From: Anopheles merus
Taxonomy: Eukaryota > Arthropoda > Insecta > Diptera > Culicidae
Assembly (NCBI RefSeq): GCF_017562075.2
Contig: NC_054083.1
Location: forward strand, 45,625,269-45,689,268
Direction of reading: 5' to 3'
Length of the DNA: 64,000 nucleotides
Shown here: piece after piece, positions 34,076 through 46,972 of the stretch
Numbering within the stretch: position 1 is the stretch's first letter
Layout of the letters: the number at the start of each line of letters is the position of its first letter
Program-made: the position numbers and the translations under genes
Notes under the pieces: model-generated
Seen by the model: the letters and a program-made list of their open reading frames with translations, nothing else
Told to the model about the DNA's origin: nothing
The model's database searches: none

Positions 34076-35812
34076 GACACATCCGACTGCACCAGTATTA
34101 GCAACCCGTTGTATTGATGTCCGAAGCAGTCGATAAGAATCGAGGACAAGTTAGTTGTAGTTTTCTTTTTTATTGGTGTTTATTTCACCATAAAAATCCC
34201 AGCATAATGTGTACCAATCTCCAAAAACCGTGCTCGTACCTGCGTTGGTTAGCTTTGCTGGTGAACGGTCGAGTTGAACTTTTCCTCTATCGCTTCAACA
34301 TCCATTCGCACCTCGCCCTTCACAGCCAATTTAATACCCATTTGGGAAAGGTCGTTGTCAGCTTCCAATACACAAACAACCCAGCTCTTCTCGTATGCCG
34401 TATGCACTCAAGTACGAGGGCGATGAATTATGGAGCGGGACAGTTTGGCTTTTCATTAGCCAGCGACGGGCGACAGGAGTCAGAGTAGGTGGGAAGAGCG
34501 TAGGAAAATATTTTCCACCAATCCGGCAAACAGCAGGGACTGGTGCAATCACGCCACCAAACTAGCACCAGTGTATGCTAATGAGTGTGTTGTGTGTTGT
34601 TATTGGTGCCACAATGTTTGAAGCATTTGATTTAATATTCAACGCACTTCAAGCTTTAAGTTGTCCATTTCCAGTGAGGAGCGCAATGTGAATAGAGTGG
34701 AATTGAAAAATAATTTTAAAATTATATTAATTTCATTTATAGCGATTGAACAAGCTTTTTTTTTTTTGTGAAACCGGCTCCAAGAAAGCACACATTTTAC
34801 TCATCATTACGCAAGGAGAGGTTTGCCCAGAACCGTTGCGCGTTGCATTGCTGTTAAAGCCTACGCAACGGTTCCGCAATCAAGGAGATCGTGCGATCAA
34901 ATGCGGCTTGCCGCGCATGGGTGTTAAACTCAATCGCTTGATTAACACTATTGTTGCCGCACCGTTGCTCTGCCCGGGGGGGAGGGGGGGGGGAGGTCTT
35001 TGCCCTCACATGCAACGGCACTGCGGGCATAACAAACCATTGGTTGATTTGGCCGGACCAAACTGTCGCCGTTGCCAGAATGGTCACCTAAATTGCTCAT
35101 AATCATCAATTCAATCGAAGTGTTTGCCACTCCCGCTCCCTGTGTGTTGGGGTTCGGCTTGATTAAGGCACCGGTGGAGGCGAACTGGAGGCGAATGACG
35201 CGATACGATTGCATAAAATGAGCAATAGCGCAGTTTCGGTTGCATCAGTCGGGAAATGATGTTTATCTGCCCGGCCCATCGGTGGCGAACCGGGTGCCGA
35301 TGCCGATGCCTTATATAGCTTTATTATTCGTCTGTTTCTTGTTCCACTTACCGTTTCGGGGGTCCGTTGCATTCATCAGACCTTTCACACAGGCTAACGC
35401 ACGCAAGCCACATGCCACTTTAATTGACACCACCGTAACCTCAATTTGTTTGTCAAATTAAAACATTAGCCAGCTTTTCACTCGAGACAGGGGAGGGGAG
35501 GTTTCCTCGTGGGGTGTGTCTGTGGTTTCGTGTTAGTGTACACGTCTTGATTTCTCACGAGGGTTTTCTTGCACGGGGAGGGAAAAAGGAGATGTATGAT
35601 TGCATTTTCAATTGGATTCTGGTGCCGTGGCCAGGATGCTGCTGCTGCTGGTGCGGTGGCTGTGTGTAGCGCTGCAACCGAAACCGGCCACGAAACCATC
35701 CGTCCCAGCAAACCACAGCCCGGTTCTTCCCGTTTCTTTCCAAACCGCCCAGCCACCCACCAGCCAGAACGTATCAAGAAATGGGACTCGACAAAGTGCG
35801 GAACCAAGTACA

Positions 35813-35850
35813 GACCGACCGGACCGACCGACCGACCGACCGACCGACCG
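35813..35850. repeat. (GACC)9 tetranucleotide repeat
   Basis: GACC units with one GGACC interruption span 38 bp, and end 118 bp before a very long AG repeat. Confidence 0.9.
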
Positions 35851-35963
35851 TTCTTTACTATGTCTGCTCTTCGGCGCCCGTGTGCGCCCTTGTGCTGATG
35901 GGCACATATTTTGCACTTAGTTTGCATTTCTCTCAAAAACGAATCCGCATACCCACTTTCAAG

Positions 35964-35968
<5 letters not shown>

Positions 35969-36049
<81 letters not shown>
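35969..36049. repeat. (AG)40 microsatellite, 81 bp
   Basis: An uninterrupted AG tract of 80 bp plus one A. It is the longest perfect purine tract in the window, able to form triplex DNA and to bind GAGA-type factors. Confidence 0.95.
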
Positions 36050-36053
<4 letters not shown>

Positions 36054-39000
36054 CTTAAAGCGGTGTGGTTTGCCCCACGCGAATGCTGTGCTAATTAATT
36101 TTAGTAGATACATTCGACCGCATTTAGCGCAGTGGCGAAATGGGCGCACGATGTTGGGTAGCGCGCCACAGCTAAGTATGTGCCTTGCAGACTTGCTGCT
36201 TCATCTTGCTGGTGGGTCGATTGTTTTATTGAATTGGTGAGGTGCGACGAAACGAATGAAACGTTGAAGGGTTCATGCTGTGTGTACGATTGCTACTGGC
36301 GAAAAGATTCAAGTGTGTGAGAGAGGTTGATATTTTACACAACAGCTTCAATATCACGCTCGATCTTGGGCAGGGTGGCATTGCAAAGGGTTACCAGAAT
36401 AATGGAATGCATCTTTTTGCACGCAAGCTTACCCAAACTTGCGTGTTGGGTAGTGAGAGATTTGAAATTGCTACACAGACATGCTTTAATGTGCTGCTCG
36501 GAAGGGGTAGGACATAAATAATTAACAATTTGATGTGGATAGGACAGATGAAAGCGATGGTAAATTGGTGAATAATAATGTTTGAGCTGAAGTAATTGCT
36601 ATGGGAAACGTGTTGTAGGAAGTTTAGGGAGCCAATTTATACAAAAAAAATGATTTAAAAGATGTTTGGGAGCGACTTAAAAAAATAATTATACTAAAAA
36701 GCAAGCAGACGAGTTCTAGATATTTGACCACAATAAACTAATATTTCATGTTTATTGATTGGCATTTATTTCATATGAAAATTCAACAGCCTTAAATCCA
36801 ATAAATTAACATTTTAACGTGGTCTAGCTCCCCCTCTTGGAAGGGATAATATTTGCTGACATTAAATTCGGCATATGCTCGACAATGTAATTCTGATATT
36901 TAACGGATGAAAAATTAAACTTCATGTTTGCCCTGTAAAGAGAATTTTTTGAAATTATATGACGATTTCAATGTATAAAATTGAATAATTTACAACCGGA
37001 TTAAATACAGCCGATATCGCTTATATTAAAAAATGTTTAATACCAAAATTTACTATTGTATTTGAAATCTAAATCATTGAATTCTAATAAGAATTGGGAC
37101 ACAGCATCGATCACACTTTAAAGTAATCTGTTTGCACCAAAAAACAAGATCCGCGACAGCTTTTCCAGGTTGCATTACTTTTTAAAATTTTAATTGAGCT
37201 CACCAGGAATGTCCCTTGCGCTCTAGAAACGGTTCCACTGTCTACAGCTCGTCTTGCTTTCGGGACACAGAAATCCCATCACTATGATCACACTTTTTGC
37301 TTCACAGCCAACTGCAACTGGGCAACTCTAGAAGAGTATAGAACGCACCGAAACCGAAATAAAAACCACACATTCATGGGTTTCGTTTCGTCAGCGCTCG
37401 GCAGCCTTGCCGGTCTAAAACGCTTTCACCGCCCGAGCGTCGTAACCGTGTGGCCGTGACCACACCAGCCTCGGTGTAGGTCTGTGACAGTGTGCAGACA
37501 CTTGTGCAAAACCACCACACTGCAAACCCCGAACTGGATGGATACGTACGAAGGGAGAAAAAGGCGAGTGCGAGAAGGAGAGTGCAAGAAAGTTGGGTTA
37601 AAAGCGGACTCTTTGGTCCCGTGGCAGAGAATGGACAAACACGCACACACACACACACATGCACACAAAAAAGCCTTTAGAATGTGGACTGTTTGGGGGC
37701 GCTTTTGGGTAGCAAAGCGAATGGAAGTGAAGGTTAAAGTTTTTGAAATTGTGTAAATGCGATAAAGGGCACGGGACGACCGAATGTGTACGTCCGAATT
37801 GCATCGTTTGGGATAAAAATGGGCCTGCCTCGGAACGTACAAGGATAAACGGCCAGGAAGCGAGTTGGCGTGCAAATGCAAAACTAAGCTTACCAAGCGG
37901 TGCGACCGGACATGCTGCGCCGCTGCTTTTCTACTGTTTGGCTTTTTTGGGTTCCCATTTTGACCTAAAAATCTTGCCCAGCCAAACAAAACCCTTCCCC
38001 GACAGCAAGCAAGCGAACGGATCCTTTCGGGGCAATATGTCGGACTTCGCGTCGGTCGCTCGTTTACTTTTAGCATCGCCCGGCAATCGCATTTACTTGC
38101 GCTGCTGGGCCGGAATCGGTATAATTGCTTCGGGAGCCAAAGGGCTAAATGGGACGGACAAAATATTACAATACTTTGCAGTGACTTTAATTGCCCGGCT
38201 ACTGTCCTCCGCTGTCGTCATTTGCATGCGACAAACTGAAAACAGACTTTAAACGGTCCCCAAACGTCAAGTTCCGGGGTTTACATTGTCCCTTCGGGGC
38301 GGCGGGCTTGGCGTGCGTTATCCTTTGCTAAAGCTTAAACCATTGCGAAACGGATTTGTTTCTCCTTTCTTGTTCTGGTGTTCCCTTGTTTTCCAAAGTG
38401 ACTGGAAATTCCCATCTCACCCGGCTAAGATGCGAGAGGGTGAAAGAAAAACACACGCACACGTTGTGCGATCCTTCCACTGCAGCAGACCAGCGAGAAA
38501 GGCGGGAAATTTATTCGAACGTCCGATCTCGCAGTCATCGCAGGAGGGAGAGGAAACGAGCGAGCGTCTCCCGGCTTGCCGAAAGGGCAAAAGTTGAATG
38601 AAAAGTGTGAAAAATTAATCCTGGGATAGATAATTTATGATCTCACTACCACCACGGCCACTGCAGTTCTGTTTGTGTCAGTATGTGCCCGTGGGAGACT
38701 GTGTTTGTGTGTTTGGTTCCGGGACCATTGGTGCGGAAGACGTCCCTGTTGGCGCTTTTGTGCAAATTAAGTTTCTCGCTTTTGCCCGCCTTATTGCTAC
38801 ACGCGCCCCACAGCCGTGCTCCCTGATGTTGATGGGAATGATTTCATCTAATTCTTTACACCACCAGCATGGCCCCTTTCACCGTGCATGCAGTTACGTT
38901 TGAAAAAAGAAGGGAGTAATGCCACCGAATGTCCCCAAACCATCGTCCCGCGTGCGTTTGGGTGTAGTGTTTTTGCAACGATTTATGGGCAACTTTTGTT

Positions 39001-40398
39001 AATAGGCTTCGGGAGGGAAGTATTTAAAGCAGACACTTACTGTGACAGCCACACCAGCGAGCCGATGGCACATGTGCTGCAAAGTGCCATAGTGTCTCCG
39101 TTTAAAGGCGCATCTAATGTAGGGCTTTCATTGTCTTGTTTCTCTTTGGCAAATATATCTAACGTGTAGGAAGCTCTTAAAGCCTATTTTGTCCTTTTTT
39201 TTGTTCTGTCTACTTCAACCCAATAGCGTTGTATTCACTGCAAGGGGAAAAAGTATTACAACGTATCAATCACTTTTGAACATTGAACGAGCGTGTTTTT
39301 TTTGCATTCATCTATCCTGAGGGATCCCAAGAGCATATACACACATTACACCCATCCCGCATGAAAGTTGCTTTGCTTTCGGTTTGGGGCGGGAAGGGGA
39401 GAAAAAAATCGAACCAAAATGGGCAGAAAAAGAAGAAATAAAATTGATACCACATTCACATGAGGGTTTCGGGGCCCGCACGGCCCGATAGCGGCACCCG
39501 GGCCAATGATTGATTGATTAATTTGGATATCACATTTTTCACCATTTTCTATCGCAGCACCACCACCTCGACTGGAATGGTGGCCGGAGGTGGCCATTTT
39601 GTGGTCAGTCTTTTGCGGACGGAGCTTTGCGCAAATGCAAGTTGTGATGAGATCAGACTCGATCATGCGATGATTTGTATGGTGTTACCCGGTAGCTTCC
39701 AACCGGCTAACCTCAATCGATTAGCGGAGCTGATGCAGCACCATTAGCTATCGTAGACCGTCTTTCTTTGCTTATCCTGCCGCTCTATCTTATGTTTGAC
39801 TTGGAGTAAGCGCAGCAGCGCTGGCAGTCCTTATCGTGGTCAAAGAAATTTGGCTCAATGTGCAACGAACACACGTGGGCAGAGAGTATCGATTATCAGA
39901 TAGTGTCGGACATGCTGCTGGAATATATTTGGCTTTTCTGTTAGCTTACCGAGAACTCTTCGTTCACGTTAGCGAAGCCTTAAAGCGTTGCTTGATGGAG
40001 GAATGACTGAAAAATTCACATTACCGTATGAAATAGAAACGTTCCCACTTACTAAGAAACCACAGCACAATCGCACTGTAGCTGCGTGTGGGCTCAAACG
40101 GATTGATTCTCGATTTCGGTAGGAAAAAAAGGGATTCTCTTTTACAGCGAAAACCCCGAACCGCCAAACATACAAAACCATCCGGTGAACCATCGCCATT
40201 GTCACCAGAGCAAACGGAAAGGGCGTGATTGATGCTGGAGAAAATCGAAGGTGAAAAAACACTGTGCATTTCCTCCATTTGCCAATGCCCATGGATCCAG
40301 CAAAGCCAGGGGTTTCGTACCGTGAAAAACCTCAGTTTTATAATTGGCGTGAAAGGCATTCCCGGATCCATCGATGGGTTTACTGGGAAGACGAACGA

Positions 40399-40502
40399 AA
40401 TCTACCCGAATGGTTTGGGGTGTTGGGATTGTCGTGAGCGAAATTCCCGGGACTGCTTCCGGGAAGTACGGTTCGATTCCCGGCGATACTTTCGGGTAGA
40501 TT
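40399..40502. repeat. 104-bp segment with 12-bp perfect inverted ends and a B-box-like word
   Basis: AATCTACCCGAA (40399-40410) is matched in inverse at 40491-40502. The interior repeats CCCGG/TCCGGGA words and contains GGTTCGATTCC (40470-40480), a perfect pol III B-box match. There is no A box, and the D and anticodon arms do not fold, so this is not a tRNA gene. It may be a relic or chance. Confidence 0.3.
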
Positions 40503-41443
40503 GACTTTCGTGATAGCTTTCGTGACAATTGATGGGAATGTTTTTTGGGATGCAGTTTTTTTGGTAAGCGAGTAAGATTGAGCTTTAATCGTTAAATAAT
40601 ATTCTTAAACCACCTATTCATGTGAATTATTAAGTGCAAAGTACCAATTAATCTTCTTCGCAAATTTGGACAACAAGCGGCCTGGAAAAAGTGTTACATT
40701 TCCTCATAATTACAGTTGAATTGTCTTTAAAAAATTATCTCTGCTCGTTACTCCAAACGCCCAAGCAACAGGCTAATTATGCGCTACACGAGAATCGATT
40801 TGTTCAAACTTTTTACCTTAAATCTCCAATAGCATCGCGTGCTGCGCCTCCCCAGTGACAGTGGCACAGTCAATTGGAGTGCAATTTTTCGGGAAAAACT
40901 TTCCAAAAGCCTTCACACCCATACCCTCGCTTATCGGGGCGTGTCACGGGTGTCTATGGGTCTGCAGCCCGGGCAGTAGTCAAATAACGACCCGAGCTCG
41001 AGATCAAACAAGCAACCGGAAACGGCAGGGTAATTGGTGTCCTGCCATTCGAGCGCCCAGGGCCAATCGGTACCGGGCCAACACCATCACCGGGCCGGAC
41101 AAGTCGGGAAGTAACTTTCACGCTGTTCAACGCGTGCTTTTACCCATCGTGTTCCCTCATCCCTCCCCCCGTGGGGGACTTCCTGGAGCTCTCAACTTTA
41201 AATTAATTACACTACTTTATGCTTACGAACACTTACAGCTCGACTTTAATTAGCTCCTTCAAACAATTACCGACGCCTTTGCTGCGATGCTGCGGTGGAC
41301 CGTCCGAGATGGGGGGAGAAGGGAGAAGAAGGATGGACAAAGTTTGCATCAAGATTTTGCACGCTAACTGCGCCGGTTGGCCACTGGCGGTGGGCTGATT
41401 GTCGGTATGAACTTCAGTCCATCGAGCTAGTAGCGAGGCGGAA

Positions 41444-41446
<3 letters not shown>

Positions 41447-41480
<34 letters not shown>
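41447..41480. repeat. (AG)17 microsatellite
   Basis: A perfect AG tract of about 34 bp. Confidence 0.9.
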
Positions 41481-41485
<5 letters not shown>

Positions 41486-44400
41486 TTAAATTCAAGTAAA
41501 GAGTGTTCAGGCCACTGCTTAGAACCGGCAGATGCAGTGTGTGCAAAAAAGGTGTAGATAGAGAAACACTTGGTAGTTCATGAGGTGTTTGGAACTTTGC
41601 GCTGGAAGTGTGGCATGCCGTGCCAAAGGGTGAAAAGTTTGCAACCAAACAAAAACAACAGCTATTTACCATGTTCGACAAGGCATTGAAGTTTCAACTG
41701 GCCATACGATCGGGTCCTTATCTTGCATTTCACTGCGCACAGCAACAGCACATCAGTAAAATTGCCACGTCGATAGCTCGAACGCTAAATGTGTAAACTT
41801 AATCGAGAGGGGAAGAATAAATTCTAAAGACACAGCATGCAAAACTTTCCCCCTTTTTCGTGTGCCAATAAAAGTGGTCAGTTTTTTTTTGTCGGTCCAG
41901 TTAAACTCCGGTTCCATTAAGCCGTCGCCGTAATGGAACCATCCGATATCGAAACTGGCCGTCGGTGGTGGTGGTTGTAGGTTTTTCGGGTTTCGCACGC
42001 TTTCGTGAATGAGCGCGGGAGCCCATTCTCAACGCATCATTACGCTAATCTTAACGTCACCCACCGCCAACGAAGGGCAGTTGTCGCATGCCATTCGGCA
42101 GTCCAGCTACCGCTCCGCTGCAGCAACCACCGTTCGACGCACGCAGGAAAAGCTGAACTCAATTTTCAAGATCCCATTATACGGTCCATCCAACCCGTTG
42201 TCAGCGGTTGCAGTGGGCGGATAAACTTTCCAGGTGGAGGTGGAAATCGGCCGTCCCCGGCACAGCCCTTCAACCCGTTGCCGATCGTTAATCAGGTGCC
42301 GTTGGATCGAGTAGCAGCGCCTGCATGCAGTGGTTCTACGATGTGTTCCTACTAAACCGCCTGAAAGTATGCAACTCGTGTGACATAAATATTCGTTTAT
42401 TCGTAGCGTGACGTAGCGAACGTTCCAAACAGCTACTTTTCAAGAGATTTGCGGGCATAATTCATCATCAAAATTTTGCAGTTAATCAACGCTCCTCTGC
42501 ACCCAATGCGCGTAAGAACCACTGGTGCCGCAGAAAAGCGGCAAACTTTTCCAATTAACTTTCATTCAAATCACTTTTCCCTCTCATTACACCAAAACGA
42601 ACGGGCTGACGCTGTTCGTTGCACAGCCAAATGAACCCCAGGTTCCCTGGGCCATCGATGCACCTTCAACACACACTTTGGCGTAAAACCAAACAACCAA
42701 ACAGTCTATTGGGATTGAAGCTTTATGCATTTTGCCATAATACGTACTAGGAAGTGGGACGCGAGCATGCTTGTGTGCGATTTTTTGTATGTGTTGTGAT
42801 TGGGGGTCCTTTTTTCCTCTCTCTCTCTCTCGCTCTCTGCAGTGTTCAGCAACCAACAGCCAAGGTTGACTGACGCGAACGGGTGATTGTAACCGGGAGT
42901 GTGTGCACTCTCGTGTGCATCAACATTACACCTTCGCCACGTTCATTAGTCGTGCTTTAATCCCATGCCTAGGCGACGCGGGAGCGGTTTGGGTAATACG
43001 TGAGTAAAAAGTACAATTTGCACCGACAACACACGTCACCATCGAACGTGACGTGGTTGGTATTGGTTTTTTTTTGTTAAGGTAAGGGTGCGAAGCAAAC
43101 ATCAGAACAGGTCGTTTGGTTTTGGGAACAACTTCACCCGTGTTGATTGTTGATTGACTTTTAATAGGAAGCGAACGTTATGTAGGCAGTTTTGCTTTTG
43201 TGCGACTTAAACGTCTTAATATTAAAAGCTTCATTTAAGCCTTTAAGCACTTTATTTTATACCAACTACTGTACTTTGTATACTGCTAATAGTTGCTTAA
43301 TTGAATGTACCAGCGTTATACGCACCGACAAAGAATTTTTAATATCCTCCACTAACAATGCCGGCTATCGTCTATTCAATGCAAAACTCTGGAAAGCTCG
43401 CCTGAAAGCCAAACTCTCCCTCTATTTCTCTCTCCGTAACACCTGTTGCAGAAGCGTTCCGGGAAAAAAAAATAATAGTACCTTCTGTAACAAGTGGTTT
43501 TGCTGCTGTCGCGAATATGTTGCAAAACCTCAAACCATCGGCATTCATAAAAAAGTGCAGTGAGTTGTGTACTTTGCCTCCGCGCCGTTCATTCCGTATC
43601 CCTCCATTGGCTTGTTGACAAGCGCATTTCATTCGTTAACTCTCCAATGTGAAGAAGCTCCGGAAAGCATGGAAAGACCATCTAAAGAGATCTACCATAA
43701 CAGGGGAAGGATGATTCACAACACCGTGTAACGTGTTGTAGTAGAGATTTTTTATGCACTCGATTTTGTGTTGGATCAGTTGCACAAACAATATATTTCA
43801 GCATTAACAGTCTCGTTCACGTCTCTTGAGATGACTTGGCTAGGTATTCAAAGGTAGGACTCAAGCAAATGAATCTAAAACGACGCAAACTAACGACATC
43901 AATTAAACACATCTTGTCATCTGAAATGGACACACCGGGGAAAACTCTTATCAAGCTTTCTTTTTTATACGTGTGTGTTTGTTCACCAATTAAACTCATC
44001 CATCATCTATAACGTCAACCAGACAGCAGGCCAGCTTTGCACGTTGTTGGTTCTCCTTAAGGGAGAAGGGTTCCGTATCGCCACTAATGAAGCCATTTGC
44101 CTTCCTGCACCGACCGAACTAGTGAGCATACCGGGCTAGCTGCTGGGCGGGAGGGTTCATCATCTGCCAGTTCGCTGGACACTAAACGTTCGCAAAAGTG
44201 TCGTGCGTTCATCGGCGCGGCTCAAAGCCCAGCTCCCAGAGGGATGGCATGCATTATTCGTGATGCAGCTAATGCCGATCCTAACCACGACGCATCTTCT
44301 GCACGGTAAGGCGGACCATGCCGGGAGTAAGAATGATGGAAAAGCGACCTAATGTGCAGGAACTATGAGTAAATGGGACGTAATAGATGCGTTGAAGATT

Positions 44401-46928
44401 TTTTTTCTGATAAACATACCCGTTAATGAATACGCGAAAGTATAAATAGATAAGAAGCTCTACGCACAGAAAGAAGAATAATTTCTTTCAAATGAAAACA
44501 ACTCTTCCTATGACCACAACAAGATCCCACCATGCAGTCCCACCCGCAATTTCTTGCCAAGATGTATGTGCGATGTACTTCTTCCGCATCGCAAGATGGA
44601 TTCCAGCGCACGGGCGCATCAACCTAACCGACACAACGATCCGCCAAACCCCGTGCGTCCGTGCAGACGGCAGCATGCAAGCGACCATCAAATTTAATTA
44701 GTTTAATTATGATAATGTCCTCCGATACGATCATAATCAGACCGTACGCAGTGCCCGGGCGCGGGCTCCGGCCGTCACATCCTTGCTGCGCTCCTTGAAA
44801 TCACTCACGGCCGGGTGGCTTAATGGGACAAGGAATTGAGCTTTATGTGCCAGCCCGCGCACGCTGGGATAGCTCTTCATTTGGTGCAAGTGAAGTTGCA
44901 TCGCGGTCGGATGGGAAGGTAGCGGGGTTCGTCCGCATGGGTGGGAACGTCGTTAGCAGCCATGCTAACAGCCATGTTTATGGTTGACTGCTCACTCTCT
45001 ACCGCTATGGCAACCTGCAAGAAGGTGGAGGAAGGTTTGAGAAGTGTTCGTTTCGATGGTATGACGGACGTGCGGGCGTTCATGGCTGGACGAGTGATCC
45101 GACACATCTGAAGCAGCCAGGAATGCAATTGGCTGAACTTATGGCTGAACCGGTGCACGTGCATTGGACAGCATTCCGACAGGGTCACTTACCGATACCT
45201 TGGGCTTGGGTTTGGGAATAGGTAATGGGAAATTCTTTAAAAAAGGAAAATGATAGCAACGATGCACTGATATTGAGCAGGTCGTAAAGGGTGATTGAAG
45301 CAGAGCGATAGATACGAGTATTGAGCCTCGAGTGGAGGTTACTTCCCTGCCATGATCCAGAGGAAGTCAGCAGGAAAGCAACGATACTATTCCCACAAAC
45401 TAATAAACTACCTCCAATGTGTTCGTACAGCAGGGAGCACAAAATAGGTAATAGCTTTGTACATTAATAACCTAAAGTTCATTGAAGAGAGCAGAGTGCA
45501 ATACCGTTTAGAATGGGTAGGAAATAAAATACCTAAAAAAATGGGGAATACGAAAGGAAACTCCTCCACCGAGGAGCACCATGACAGGATGGATGAAAGT
45601 GTATCATCGTTTGAGTAGACGGGATAGCAAGAGGGATAACAACATCTGCATTCCTTTAATACAACGCGTGCCGAAGAATCCTTTCCGGTGGCAGTACACG
45701 ATGGTACGATAGAAAGCAGACGTTCGGAAGACATCCTTCTGTGGATCGGTGCGCTAGGCGACAGCATTTTGAGGGTGCCGACGGGTTACTTCGGACCGGA
45801 ACCGATCCTGCTGCTGCTGCTGCTGCTACTGCTGCGGTTGCTTAATGATGCAAAACGAAGAGGATTTTTTGAGTGAAAGGTTTTGGGAAAATTGGCATGT
45901 GGTGTCGCCGGCATCGGTTCGAGATTGTCCCATTCCCTAGCTCTCTTTCGGTTTGGATAAAGATTGTTTAAGTTTAAGAACCACACTGCATTTCAGAATA
46001 TGGATTCGATGGAAACTGTTTCGAATTGAGCAAAGAAACTTGTACGAAAAAGGCAAAAGGCGTCGTTCCGGAACGGTGAAGTGTGACTGTCTTCTCTTTT
46101 CTTTTATGATGAAGGGGTAAGACAAACATTGTTTTCTTTTGTGTTGATGCTACGTGAATAAACACAAACTGATTTGGTTTGGTGATAGAGCACCAGGCAT
46201 ACATCTTTACCCGAGCGACGTCATTCGATGTGTTTTGTTTTTGGGGTTTTGGAGTGGAATTTTGGCCTTCGATGGACGAACGGAAACAAATAATCCTTTT
46301 GCCATTGTTTTTGGTTAGGGCTTGTGCTTTTTTTTTGTTAGTTTTCCTGTATTTCCATAAGCAATCGTGCTTTGTTGGGGATCGGGTGTCTCTTTTTTTC
46401 GGTTTAAATTATTATGCAGGCTGTGGCAAACGTTGCGACTTGATGAATATTTTAAAGGCAACAACAACCCGTAACAGCCAACAAAGATAATAATTCATGC
46501 GCGTGTACTTTAAATGAATGTTTACTGTAAAATTGCTGAAATTTGAACTTACCACAAAACTGTCCTCTTTAAGCGAAGTATATCGACAAAAGCTTTAAAC
46601 GCTAGTCGGCTTTAACTAGCGGCCTCGTGTATTACAATGTCTAGTGCACAGCCCCACTGCGATATTTCCAATATTTGCCTAGTGCGTGGACACGAACCTA
46701 GATGGGTGTCAGGGTGTTCTGGGGGCCCGGGGCAACGGAACAAAACGGCCCACTATATGGTGAATATGTTGAAGTGAAAATAAAAAAGAGAAAAAAGCGA
46801 TCGTTCACTGAGCAGAAGTGTGCGCGTGTTTGCCAATGGAGCTGGCTGTCGAATGAAAAATTCAATTTAAATTCTCTCGTTGCGTTTAATCTAGAACAAA
46901 CACACAGACAGAGGCACACAACTATACT

Positions 46929-46933
<5 letters not shown>

Positions 46934-46969
<36 letters not shown>
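46934..46969. repeat. (AC)18 microsatellite
   Basis: A perfect 36-bp AC tract. Confidence 0.9.

Positions 46970-46972
<3 letters not shown>

Larger units (their letters stand above)
33851..46500. other. Non-coding, microsatellite-rich
   Basis: The stretch contains CA, GACC, AG and GA repeats, a G7AG10 run (34976-34993), AT-rich DNA at 36520-37200 and a small patch of CCCGG-type words with inverted ends (40399-40502). Open frames in the GC-richer parts (37380-38250, 40860-41250, 42010-42350 and 44880-45190) were read and match no family. No tRNA or complete mobile element was seen. Confidence 0.5.

Noticed and set aside
35478..36149. Long open frame of 223 codons on the minus strand
   Set aside because: A third of it is the (AG)40 repeat read as Leu-Ser; the remainder has no motif.
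40440..40510. tRNA gene suggested by GGTTCGATTCC
   Set aside because: No A box, D arm or anticodon stem; the T stem is only three pairs.
44877..45188. Minus-strand frame of about 100 codons next to a GTAAGT-like donor
   Set aside because: The donor-like site lies upstream of the frame in transcription sense, and no family is recognised.
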